A stretch of DNA of 64,000 nucleotides from Dermatophagoides farinae (lineage: Eukaryota; Arthropoda; Arachnida; Sarcoptiformes; Pyroglyphidae), in the NCBI RefSeq assembly GCF_024713945.1, contig NC_134681.1:1550001-1614000 (forward strand). Reading direction: 5' to 3'. The position numbers and the translations under genes are program-made. Below, piece after piece: positions 1-11,900 of this stretch (positions within the stretch are counted from its first letter, which is position 1; every line of letters starts with the position of its first letter). A model generated the notes under the pieces. That model made no database searches, was not told where the DNA came from, and saw only the letters and a program-made list of their open reading frames with translations.

Positions 1-30
<30 letters not shown>
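1..30. repeat. (AC)n microsatellite at window edge
   Basis: Thirty bases of uninterrupted AC dinucleotide run from the first base of the window, so the true left boundary is not visible. It is the first of many AC/TG runs in the window. Confidence 0.95.
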
Positions 31-35
<5 letters not shown>

Positions 36-914
36 TCACACACCATACACCCTTTTTTTATCTATCCAATAAATCGATCACTGGAAAAAAAAGTCAAAAT
101 TATTGATCGTTATTTGCCACAACATGTATGTTTGTAGCATTCAAAATAAAACAAATGATCATAGATCCTCATATCATCATCATCATCATCATTATAGCCA
201 TAATCAATATAAAGGATCTGAATGGTTCGATTCTAAAGAAAAAAAACCTGTATTTTGAAGTGAACAGTAAAAAAAAAAATTGGCTGCAAAAAAATATGAA
301 ATATGAAAAAAAATATCATACAGTTAGTGCAGAATAATCTGTGGTAGTGGTTGTAATCTATTTTCAAATTTTAAAATAAATCTTAACATTTGTTTTCATT
401 TTCTTATTATTATATCATACCAAAATACCTCATCATCATTGATTTCTGGTATATGATATATTTACACACACACACACACACACGTTGAATGAAAGAAAAA
501 AAAAATTTCAAAAATGAGATAAATTTCTTCTTCACACTATCATTTTTAACGTTACACACACACACCGACATTCCACTGTATAGAGATTGAATCATTCACA
601 AACTTCCAGTCTAGGTCTCAAAAATATATATGTGTGTGTGTGTGTGTGTGTGTTTGTGTCTGGGTGTGGGTGTTTTTTTTTTATTTTTTTTTGCACCCAA
701 TATCCATGGTCCTCATGATATATATACCAAAAATAAAAAAAATAAAAAGAAAAAAGTCATCTTTTAATAGCCATCAATTCTGTTTATATTTATTTACTTT
801 TCCTAGATTGTGTGGAATATATAAAGAATATATCTACCTCTATATTATTCTCATACCACTACTATTATTGTGTAATTGACAACACCCATAATTATAAACG
901 TCATTGATATCAAC

Positions 915-989
915 AAAATAAACAAATATCAACAACAACAACAACAACAACAAAATAAACAAATATCAACAACAACAACAACAACAACA
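915..989. repeat. 37-bp tandem duplication containing (CAA)n
   Basis: A unit of about 37 bp (an A-rich AAATAAACAAATAT segment followed by a (CAA)n tract) occurs twice head to tail; the two AATAAACAAATATC segments start 37 bases apart. It looks like a minisatellite grown from a microsatellite by slippage or unequal exchange. Confidence 0.75.
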
Positions 990-1485
990 AAATTTTGGAA
1001 CCCTTGGAAGTAATATTACACCTACTACCGCCACCACCACCACAACAACAACAACAATCAGGAATCACACACATATCTATACTGTATATATATATTATGC
1101 AATGGATATATTTTAAACCGCTTCATGAAATTCTTTATTTTTCTTTTCAAAGAAACGCATCTGTTGTCTATCTATCCATCTAAACATACATATACATAGA
1201 ATGAGAGAGAGAGAATATTCTTTTGTGTATGTGTGAGTGTGTGTGATCCAAAAAAAGAGAAAATCAAAACCCAGAGAATCTAATAGCCTCATTTTTTTTT
1301 ATTTATCTCACACTCATTCTCACTCTCTCGTTCTCTTCATTTCAATGTATACAATTCTTTGCTTTGACACCGTTGTACATTATTCTGACCAAAGAAAAAA
1401 AAACCAGAATCGTTGAGTCGAATCGTACAATAAAATGTAGACGAAACAAAACGAAATGGATGCCACATCATATACATAGTACATG

Positions 1486-1486
<1 letters not shown>

Positions 1487-1526
<40 letters not shown>
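1487..1526. repeat. (AC)n microsatellite
   Basis: About 40 bases of perfect AC repeat. It generates spurious open frames of His-Thr on one strand and Val-Cys on the other, which were not annotated. Confidence 0.95.
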
Positions 1527-1531
<5 letters not shown>

Positions 1532-2410
1532 AATCATTTAAAAACATTTATTCTTTCGTTTTTGTTGTTGTTGTTGTTTCAGATGCAGACTTCATACACA
1601 CACACACACGCATACACGCAAATGTCTTGCATTCGATATTTAAGCGCCAAACATTTAACACATCCATAAAAGTGAGATAAAAAAGAAATGGTGTGAGAAT
1701 AGAAAAAACAAATCTTTTCTCTCTTTAGTTTTTTTTTGTTGGCTGTTTTTTTTTTTTTTTTTTTGATAATCATTTTCACATTTCACAGAAATGAGAAAAT
1801 CACATGAAACCAACTAATAGAAACGAATATTCAAATCAAAGAAAATAAAAATTCATTTTACAACACACATAATTCAAAAAAAAAACAAGTGTCAACGACA
1901 AAATCATCATCATCAACCACAACAACAAACATCTTGACCTTTGGTCAATGAAATTTTCCATCCTTCGTTTGAAAAAAAATGATTAATAATTGAAGAAAAA
2001 AAAACAAATAGCAAGTCTTCGTGATCAACGTTAATAATTCAATCCAAAAACCGATCCAAACATACACACACACACACAAGTGCATAATATTTTTCTTTTC
2101 ACACCTAATTCATCTGCTTGTTTGTGTGTGTGTGTGTGTGTGTGACAAACATTTTTCATCATTATCAGTTATAATCAGAACAGGAAAAAAAGAACGCCCA
2201 AACGTGAAGAAAAAAAAAGACAACGTGGAACATTGGAACATGGTATTAAGAAATCTAATCCAACAAAAAATAGAAAAAAAAACGTAACGAAATTAAAACA
2301 CAAAATTCCAACAACAACAACAACAACAATAAAAACGGCCATTACGACCGGAAATTTCAAGTCTGATTATAATTTTTTTTTATATTAGAAAATTAAATTG
2401 TCAAGAAAAT

Positions 2411-2427
2411 CAACAACAACAACAACA
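2411..2427 (+). promoter_or_regulatory. (CAA)n leader abutting the KCTD-like start codon
   Basis: A CAA repeat runs directly into ATG at 2428. CAA repeats are known to be unstructured in mRNA leaders and can favour initiation; a role here is inference. The same arrangement occurs at the start codon at 49058. Confidence 0.4.
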
Positions 2428-3852
2428 ATGAGCCTTGATACAATATATCTGAATGTTGGTGGTCAAAAATATACCACACAAAGGGAAACATTATTATTTA
2501 TACCGGAATCACGTTTAGCAACATGGTTTCGTATACAAACAGCCACAAATGAAAATAATAATAATAATGATACGACAAGAATGAAATCCATACAAAACAT
2601 AACAACAACAACAACACCACCACCACCAATATCAACATCAACAACAACAACATCATTATCATCATCAACATCATCCACATCGACAACAACAACAACGGCA
2701 ACAACAACAGCAACAGCAACAACATTCGATACAAATGATGTAATCAGTAAAGATTCCAAGGTAATAAATGATGATGATGATGATGATTATTAATATGATC
2801 ATCTGCATACAATAGAAAATTCTAGGTGTTATTATTTATGAAATCAGTGAACAAAAAAAAAAATAACGATGAAGAAAGAATATTCTATCATCATTATTAT
2901 GTGTGTGTGTGTATGTTTATGTCATATCAAAATTAATGGAATATTTTTTTTCCTTGGTCATAAATGTGTTTGTTTATAAAGCCACAAAAGAAAGAAAAAA
3001 ATGTCAACACACACCCACCCACCCACACACTCTCACACACACACAAACACAGCTTGTAGATTCATGTTTTCTGCGTCATCAACATCATGGTAATGATCAT
3101 CATAATCATCATCTTGATGATGATCAAGAAAAAAAAAACCAACACCTTGATGATTATTAATGAAAACACAAAGAAAACCAAAAAAAAAAAAAATTAGCAC
3201 CAGATAATAATAGTCAGATTCTTTCAGCCAAAAAAAAAAACAAATGAAACATTCTCATTTTACAATATGTGTGTGTGTGTGTGTGAAATGATTATTACAT
3301 TCAAAATTAGAAACAAAACAGAAAAAAGAATCGAGAATTTTCTTCGGTTTGTTTGTTTGTTTATTTATTTATTCAGAATGATGATTATTAAATATTATTA
3401 TTATTATTTGTTGATGTTTATTTTTTTTCGTGTATGACGTGACAAAAATTATTAATTCAACAATTCTTGATTTTATTCAGAATTGCTCATCATTCTTTCT
3501 ACATAATGTCTGTCTGTCTGTCTCTGTGTGTGTGTATGTTTGCCTAGTACTTACAGAATTGATAACAATGCTGATACTTTAACATTGACTGACCAACAAC
3601 AACCACAACAACAACAACTCTTATGGCCATTATCGGATTATTAATTGATTCAATAATAAAAAAAAATTAAGAAAAATTTCAAAACTTAAATCTGCTAGTT
3701 TTTTTTCATAGCTAACCATTTTTTTCTTTCACAATTCAATTCCCAGTAGAATTTTCTGAATTCTTCAGTTTTTCAACACAGATTTAGTTCAAAAAATTTT
3801 GCCTTACTAATTCAGCTTATTCTCTCCATTTTTTAGTTCGTTGGTGTTAACC

Positions 3853-3883
<31 letters not shown>

Positions 3884-5467
3884 TTTTCTTTGCCAGTGAT
3901 ATTCTAAACACGTTATAGATACAAGACAACGAAGAAGAAGAAGAAGAAGAGAAGAAAATTGAATAAAAAAAAAATTCCGTTATACTAACGGAAATCAGTC
4001 ATCAGTCAGTCAGTAAGTTTCACTATTAGAAAAAAAACCCAACCATAATGTTGAACCTAGATGATGATGATGCAAAATGATCATTGATAAAGAATGAAAA
4101 AAAACCAAGGTCTCGTAGATCCGAAAAAAACCCTTAGTAAATTGAATGAATGAAAGAAGTATGTGTGCGTGTTTGTAAGTAAATTCAATTCATGCATGCA
4201 TCTTGAATTCTTTTTCTTCTTATTTTTATTCTTGTTTTTTTCTTATCATAAATCACATTTTCGTTGAACAAGAATTTAATTTTTGTTTTCTTTTTTTTGC
4301 TGCTATTATTTGTTCATGATTAGTGAGAGAAAGAGAGAGAATTTTCTTTTCAAACTTATCTTTTTTTTCTCCCAAATGTTTCATATCCGTTGATATTTGA
4401 CATTGTAAACAAACAAACAAACAAACAAATAACTTTTATACACCAACAATGAGAAACAAATACTGGTTAATGATCGAGTTATTAAAGAATCTGAGCAAAA
4501 CACACACACACACACACCTTTCCCGTAAAATGAACCAAAAAAAAAATTTCAGAAAAAAAACGACAAACCACAAGAAAAACGATATAAATTAAGTGTGTGT
4601 GTGTTTGGCTGTGTAGGCGTTTTAACAACAACAGGAAAAAACTTTGTTCATCGAATTCTCTGTGTTGTTGTTGTTGTTGTTGTTTTTGTAGTTGAAAATC
4701 TACTCAATCAATGACTTATTATCTTGATATTATATTCTCTTTCTTTTTCTTTTTATTTTTGTTTGTTCTGATTTTTTTTCTGTTTTTTTTGGGGGGCATT
4801 GTGGAATTATTTTCAAAAAAAAAAAAAAAAAAAATTATAGGGACGATACGTGATAGATCGTGATGGTTGCCTATTTCGTCATATATTAAATTATTTACGT
4901 AATAAAGGAATGGTTACATTGCCTGAACATTTTATGGAACATCGATTATTACGTATGGAAGCCGAATATTATGGTCTTGATGATTTAGCTAAAGCATTGA
5001 TTTCACCGATGCCACGTTCACCAATATTAACCAATAATAATGGTAGTAGCCATGGTGGTTATGGTATTGTTAAAGGAACTGGTGGTCCTGGCTACATAAC
5101 AGTCGGTTATCGTGGTTCATTTGCATTTGGTCGTGATGGATTAGCTGATGTTAAATTTCGAAAATTAACAAAAATTCTTGTATCTGGCCGTGTGGCCTTA
5201 TGTCGTGAGATTTTTGGTGATACATTGAATGAATCACGTGATCCTGATCATTGTGACGATGACAATCGTTATACGGCTAGATTTTTTCTCAAACATTTAT
5301 GTCTTGAACAGGCATTCGATTTTTTACAGGAATCCGGTTTTCGTATGGTCGGTTCATGTGGTTCCGGTACATCAAGTACACCAGCAAATGAACCAGTTAA
5401 ACCTGGTATTGATGCAGAAGAAACACGATGGAATCATTATAATGAATTTGTATTTTGTCGTCCATGA
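2428..5467 (+). CDS. BTB/T1-domain protein of the KCTD8/12/16 type (2 exons)
   Basis: Exons 2428-2760 and 4841-5467 join in phase 0 at AAG|GTAATA and TTATAG|GGA to give 319 aa. The N-terminus carries a split BTB/T1 domain: LDTIYLNVGGQKY at residues 3-15, then after the intron GRYVIDRDGCLFRHILNYLR at 112-131 and EAEYYGLDDL. The C-terminal part (about 195-319) matches the H1 domain of KCTD8, 12 and 16 (YITVGYRGS, TLNESRDPD, FLQESGFRMV, final FCRP). In vertebrates these cytosolic proteins oligomerise through T1 and act as auxiliary subunits of GABA-B receptors; that role here is inference. Oddity: a Thr/Ser/Asn-rich insertion of about 70 residues (38-106) sits inside the T1 domain just before the intron. 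A start at the TTG at 2398 was rejected in favour of the ATG at 2428, preceded by (CAA)n. The 2.08 kb intron contains only simple repeats. Confidence 0.9.
3853..3887. repeat. Poly-A/poly-T run in the KCTD-like intron
   Basis: About 27 A followed by 8 T, able to fold back locally. It lies within the 2.08 kb intron, which also holds (GAA)n near 3930-3950, TG runs, and (CAA)/(GTT) tracts near 3595-3620 and 4660-4690. No exon-like sequence was seen between 2761 and 4840. Confidence 0.8.
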
Positions 5468-5469
5468 AC

Positions 5470-5470
<1 letters not shown>

Positions 5471-5513
<43 letters not shown>

Positions 5514-5552
5514 AAATTAATCAAATTAGATGAAAACAAAAACCAGAAAAAC

Positions 5553-5588
<36 letters not shown>
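5471..5588. repeat. Two long poly-A runs directly after the KCTD-like stop codon
   Basis: A run of about 41 A starts four bases after the TGA at 5467, and a second of about 35 A ends at 5588. Two overlapping AATAAA hexamers at 5587-5598 follow and are plausible polyadenylation signals for the KCTD-like gene. Exact run lengths may be unreliable in any assembly. Confidence 0.85.
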
Positions 5589-5590
<2 letters not shown>

Positions 5591-6030
5591 AAAATAAAGC
5601 AAAACAAATCCTACAAAGGCAAACAGTGAAATCAGTAATAATAAAATATATAATATATGGATAAACAAGAATAAAATTTGGCTTTGTAAAACTTTTTGCA
5701 ATTCCAGACAAAAAAAAATTCTTTATTATTACATGAAATTTATAATTATTATAAATTATTTAATAATGAATTATATCACATACAAATAACCAGAATAATT
5801 GCATGTATTACACACACACACACACACCCACAACATTCCTGTCCAAAAAAAAAACGACAAAAATATTTTACATTCCTTTCAGATATTATTAATATATATC
5901 CAATATATATAACAAATCATCACAATCAAATTACAAATGATGAAAAAAAATTTGTCAACATTTTTTTTTTTATTTTACACATCGCATTACATTATTATAT
6001 TCAAAAAATCCAATCATTCGGTACCTATGA

Positions 6031-6044
6031 CGCGCTATCTGGTG
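6031..6044 (-). promoter_or_regulatory. CTCF-like motif (tentative)
   Basis: The minus strand reads CACCAGATAGCGCG, one mismatch from the core CASYAGRKGGCRS as I recall it for CTCF. Others are at 38733-38746 and 42394-42406. Sites of this kind arise by chance, so this is only a candidate. Confidence 0.2.
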
Positions 6045-6336
6045 TGGTGAATTAGTACATCAAAATAAAAAAAAAAACGATTATTACATTTGACATACAT
6101 ATGATATATGAATATTGAATATATGATAATAATAATCATTCCGAAATTTGGAACAAAAAAGCGATTAATACGTCATTCAATAATCATCATCATAGCATCT
6201 AATATATACTCTAATACAAACGCAAATTTACACAATAATAAATATATGAATTAAATTTAAAAAAAAAATTTCTCAATTGAAATTCACTAGATTTTTCATT
6301 GTTTCCATTTGAAAACATTTTTTTTTGATCATTTAG

Positions 6337-6521
6337 ATGGAAATAATAAATTATCCGTTAAAATGTTTTCATCACAATGGTAATGGGTATGGTATATAAT
6401 AATAATAATAAAAAAAATTTGGTTGATTCACATGTGATCGAATGTGATGAGATTCTAAGAATTATTCGTAATGGTAAAATTTGCTCGATTACATATCAAA
6501 CTAATAGCCATAAAATTTGAG
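6337..6521 (+). other. Possible orphan exon or decayed short ORF split by an (AAT)n tract
   Basis: After a splice-acceptor-like ATTTAG, an ATG at 6337 opens 20 codons with protein-like composition (MEIINYPLKCFHHNGNGYGI) that stop at an (AAT)n microsatellite. In another frame, after the microsatellite, a coding-like stretch continues to a TGA at 6521 (VDSHVIECDEILRIIRNGK and beyond). The two parts could once have been one frame broken by repeat slippage, or chance. No partner exon or family was recognised. Confidence 0.18.
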
Positions 6522-7970
6522 TTTTCGCTTGACTGGTCAAGAGAAAAAAAAAGAAATCATTTTTTTTTTTTTTTGCTACAAGTTTTTCATTTCCAAAATT
6601 TGTTGTCGATTTATAATTGATATATATATATATGAAATGTTTTTTTTCCTTTGCATTTTCATCCGTGCATCTCTCTTGATTTTTTTTCATTTATTTACTT
6701 TGTATATTTTTTTTCTGTGTGTTCATTCATTAATATTAATAAATATGATGATGATGATGATGATTTTATTGCGTAACAAAAAAAAAGTGAGAATTTAATG
6801 CAAGAAAAAACAAAAATCAAAACAAGTCATCTCTGGCTATATATAGCAACAAACATCTAGTGATGATGTTCATTGGTTCTGGTCCCAGGTTGCAAATAAA
6901 TTAGGTTTTCTTTCTTTTTTTTTTGTTCAGACATTGAACAATTTTCAATCAATTCTAATAATAAAATGAAAAAAAAGAACCATATCAATCTTTTTTTCAT
7001 AGGCAATTCTAGTGGTCACTTGTTGTTTTGATTTTTTGTTTTTATTTTCACATCATCAAACACAATACTGTAGTCTTATTCTGTCTATTTTAATTTCTGA
7101 ACATTTTTTTTGGTTCATTTTTCAGAATATTCTTATTGAAAATATTTCCAAATTAATGATACTGCAGAATTGCATCCAAAACAAACTAAAAAAAAAAAAA
7201 AAAATCAAAAGCCAATATATAGAGCAGAATTCTTTCCCATTATTATTATTGTTGTTTTTTTCTGCTATTTTGCTACTGATTTGATTTTGAGTTTCGAAAT
7301 TTCCTAGTTAATTTGATCCGAGATATTCAAGCAAAGCGAAAAAAAAATCAAAACCAAAACGAAAGGGTTTCAATTATTTTTTTTTCATTTATTTGTTGTT
7401 TATTTTTAGCTACATAAAATATACAAATACTACGTCATTGTGAATGAATAAATAAAGTTTTCTATACATCCACAAAGTCAAATTATCATCCAATAATCAA
7501 TGATACACACACACAAACACTGTATGTGCGTATTTAATGATACCAAAGTTCTTGAAAATGGAACATCATTTAGCTGAAAAACATCAATAACAAACAAAAC
7601 AAAAAACAAAAAAAAAACAACAACAACAATAGCAAAACTTATGGCTAAAAATGACTGTTGTTGATCATCAAGCTTTTTTTTGTCGAAAATGAAAACGAGA
7701 GAAAAGAAAATTAATTTTCTTCAAACAACAACATGTGATATAGGCAAACCCACCCGACGATTTTGGATTTCGTGACTGCTAGAATTCAGTAGCAGTAGTG
7801 GAAAAATAATTGCAAAATAAATAAATAAACAAACAAACGAAAAGAAAAAGTTTGAAAAAAAACAACAACAACAACAACAACGACGACGACAACATTTTGA
7901 CATGACAAGAAAAATATTAGATGGTGAGAATTTTTCATTGTAAAATTGGAAATCTTTTTTTCTTTCTGCT

Positions 7971-7999
7971 GGATGGATGGATGGATGGATGGATGGATG
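7971..7999. repeat. (GGAT)n microsatellite
   Basis: About seven tandem copies of GGAT. Short (GATT)n runs occur nearby at 8340-8358. Confidence 0.9.
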
Positions 8000-8928
8000 A
8001 AAAAAAAATTTCAGATTGAAATCAAATACCAATGAAACAATTGGCAATGGCCATTTATTCGTTATCGTTATGGTTTAAAATCTCAAATTATAAATCAAAT
8101 CAACATTACATCGATTGTTGTTTATTATGAATTGAAAATGTTTTTTCTCAACAAACAACAAATAACTCAGTAAAAAAAAAAAGAAAACGACAACAGCGAC
8201 AACAACAACAACAAATAATGATTACAAACAATTAGAATTAGAGAAAACAAATGACAAAAATGGAACAAAAAAAAACGACAAAAATTTGTTGACATTTATT
8301 TTAATGATAATAATAAAACATTTTGAAACAAAAAACAAATTGATTGATTGATTGATTGTTTTTTTCAGTGGCAAAAAAAAAAAAATCTTATCATTTGTTG
8401 TGTATCAATAAGGGAAATTTTAATTTCAATTTTTATCAAAAGGAAAATTATTTTCTCATTCTTTTGCTGTTTGTTTTTTGTTTTCTTTTATTTGCTGCTT
8501 TTTTTTCGTGGACAAATCGGGTAAGAGAAAAATCAAAAACAAAAAAATTCACAGGTATTCAGGTAAGAATATTGTTTTGCTCATTATTTTATTTGATAAT
8601 TAATAAGAAATTTGTAAACAAACTTTTAAACACACACACACAACACACACACACACACACGAGATTGTCAACAAAAACACTCAAAGTAAAAAAGAATGGA
8701 AATTTATCTAGTCCTAGAATCGATTCATTTTTTTTTATTTAAAAACTGAATGATGAACTACATTCCGGATTTTTTTCGGATGATTTATTTGGTTATTTTT
8801 TTCATTCTGTATGGTTCCAATTTTTGTATTGTTTGTTTGTTTTGATTGATTTCAATTTTTCAAATTTTAGATTGCCTTTTTTTTGTTTCGTTTCGTTTTG
8901 TTTCTTTTTTTTACTTTTTGCTTGCAAT

Positions 8929-11900
8929 TCAATGGGCAACCACACATTGTTCATATGGTATTATACCACCAGGACCAGGTAGACCAGATTTATTGAATTT
9001 TTCACTAAAATCTGTATCAATTTCACATGCAGCTTGACGACCTTCATGTATGGCATGTACTACCAATGATTGTCCACGGCGACAATCGCCAGCTGAATAT
9101 ATACGTTCAATTGGTGTACGATATGAATTTGGTTTGGTCAATATATTTGAACGATTATCTTTTGTTAGATTTAGTTGTTCAATGATTGTTGATTCGGGTC
9201 CTAGGAAACCCATAGCCAATAGCACAAGATCAGCCTATTTGAAAAACAAAACATCAGCGATTGCATTCAACAGAATTCAATTTACTTACTTTGAATGTTA
9301 ATTCTGTACCCACAACTTCATTCATAACCCAGCCGCCTTTCTCGTTTTTGGTCCAATTAACACGTACGGTATCAATACCGCTAACATTACCATTTTCATC
9401 ACCAATAAATTTTTTACTTGAAATTTCATAGATACGTGGATCATCATTCCATCGTAATTTAGCTTCTTCATGGCCATAATCGATACGATAAATTTTAGGC
9501 CATTGTGGCCATGGATTATCTCCAGAACGATCTTTCGGTGGTTTCGGTAATATCTCAAATGCGACAACATTTTTAGCTCCCTATATTCAATCGACACAAA
9601 TTCCAAACTAGAATCAATTGAAAATACACAAAATAAATGAAAACAAACCTGACGTAGAGCTGTTCCAATACAATCGCAACCAGTATCACCACCGCCAATA
9701 ACAATGACATTTTTATCTTTTGCCGTAATTGGATGATCGAATGAATTTTCCCATAATTTTTGTTGACTACTTCGTAGATAATCGACAGCAAAATATATTC
9801 CATTCAATTCACGGCCAGAGATTCGAAGATCACGTGGCCATGTTGCTCCTGTAGTCAAACAAATAGCATCATATTGTTCAAGCAATTGTTGTCCAGTGAT
9901 ATCGATACCAACATTTGTACTCGGTTTGAACATTATACCAGCTTCAGTCATTAGATCAATTCGTCGTTGTAAGACTTTTTTGGAAAGTTTCATTGTTGGA
10001 ATTCCATATTGAAGAAGACCGCCAATACGATCTTGTCGTTCGTAAACACAAACAGTATGGCCAGCTTTATTCAATTGATCAGCACAAGCCAGACCAGCAG
10101 GACCAGAACCAATGATGGCAACTTTTTTACCGGAACGATGTTTAGGTGAATTAGATCTAATCCAACCTTGTTCAAATGCATATTCAATAATCGATACTTC
10201 GATTGTTTTGATTGCAACTGGGCTATCAATAATGCCCAATGTACAAGAACCTTCACATGGTGCTGGACATACACGGCCAGTAAATTCGGGGAAATTGTTT
10301 GTCTGTAATAATTGTTTCAAAGCTTCATACCAATCATTTTTATGGACAAGATCATTCCATCGTGGTATAATATTTCCTAATGGACAACCATGTTGTGATT
10401 GACAGAATGGTACACCGCATTCCATGCATCTAAATATTTGTAGAACAATTGTGTAATTTATGAATAGAAAAAAAAACGAAAAAATTCCATTTCATACCTT
10501 GATGCTTGTACACGAACATTTTCACGGATTGCTTTGAAATCATAAACTTCATCCCATTCTTTAATACGTTTATCAGTGTCACGATAATAGGTTTTGATAC
10601 GTTTATATTTCATAAAACCTTTCAATTTATCCAATTTGGTTAAATCTGGTACAATATCTTCAATATCTTTCGGTGGATCAGATGGTGTTGTTGCTGGACT
10701 AGCACGACGGCTAGGTATCAAAGGTTTTTTGAGTTTCATATCTTTGAGCACACGTTGATATTCATAAGGGAAAACTTTTACGAATTTTTTCATTTCTTTT
10801 TGCCAATCATTCAGGATATGTTCAGCTATTTTTGAATCAGTCTTTTCCCAGAATTCATGAATCAATTCTTGTAATTTAATAATATCTTCATCCTCATCCA
10901 TTGGCAATAATTCAACCATTTCAAGATTACAACGGCGATTGAATCGTCCATCACTTTATTGAATTAAGGTAAAAAATTTAAAATTAATTAATAAAATTTT
11001 AATATTCGGTCAAAAATAAAAATGCTTACATATCATAGACGTATGCAATACCACCACTCATACCGGCGGCAAAATTACGACCAGTTAAGCCAAGTACAAC
11101 AACGATACCACCTGTCATATATTCACATCCATGATCACCAACACCTTCAACAACGGCTGTTACACCAGAATTTCGTACACAAAAACGTTCAGCAGCAATA
11201 CCACGGAAAAATGCTCGTCCAGAAGTAGCACCATAAAGGCTAACATTACCAACGATAACATTTTTATCCGATTCAAATGTTGGTGGTGAATTTTTAGGTG
11301 GATAAATAATAATTTCACCACCAGATAGACCTTTACCAACATAATCATTACATTCACCTTCAAGTGTAACAGTCACTCCTTTGACAAGGAATAAACAGAA
11401 TGATTGTCCAGCTGAACCTTTAAGATTAACGAATATAAGATTTTTTGGTAAGCCATCTTCACCATAACGACGAGAAATATTATAGCTAAGTGTAGCGCCA
11501 AAGGCACGATCTCTATTGCTAATCTCCATTTCAATATGAATCGGTTGTAAAAAGTTACCATCAATTATTTCTTGTGATAATTCAATTAATTTATTATCCA
11601 AACGTGATTCCAATTCAAAATCCTGTCGAATTGAACCACCAACAATATTGGTTTCTGGCCGCAATGAAAGGGCATTACAAAGAAGCAATGTATAATCCAA
11701 AAATGATGCTTTTGGATTACGTGGATTGGGCGTAAAACGCAGTAGCTCGGTACGGCCAATTAGATTCTGAAAACGTCGTATACCTAATTTAGCCATTTCT
11801 TCACGTATTTCTTCAGCCAATAAAAATAGATAATTGATAACATGTTCTGGTTGTCCTTTAAATTTTTTACGTAATTCTGGATCCTGTGTAGCTACACCAA

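Larger units (their letters stand above)
1..2427. other. Non-coding, microsatellite-rich region upstream of the KCTD-like gene
   Basis: No convincing coding sequence on either strand. It holds dinucleotide runs (AC/TG at 1-30, 467-482, 628-652, 1487-1526 and 2120-2144), poly-A and poly-T runs, (CAA)n tracts and short (GA)n. Open frames here consist of simple repeat translations such as His-Thr or Val-Cys runs. The last bases (2411-2427) are a (CAA)n tract that abuts the KCTD-like start codon. Promoter and 5' UTR of that gene presumably lie here, but no clear core promoter motif was picked out. Confidence 0.6.
5589..8928. other. Intergenic region between the KCTD-like gene and GOGAT 3' end
   Basis: A convergent intergenic region of about 3.3 kb, mostly A/T runs with CA repeats (5810-5826, 8627-8660), (GGAT)n, (CAA)n and (GATT)n. 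An AATAAA on the minus strand at 8784-8789, about 140 nt past the GOGAT stop, is a plausible polyadenylation signal for GOGAT. One short stretch at 6336-6521 looks more coding-like than its surroundings and is listed separately. Nothing else coding was recognised. Confidence 0.6.

Noticed and set aside
1-30. (AC)n at the window edge as a telomere or CRISPR-type array
   Set aside because: A plain dinucleotide repeat with no spacers and no telomere hexamers; similar tracts occur throughout.
5471-5588. Poly-A runs as tails of retroposed copies
   Set aside because: They directly follow a gene with a real intron and lack target-site duplications; they are simple repeats in or next to the 3' UTR.
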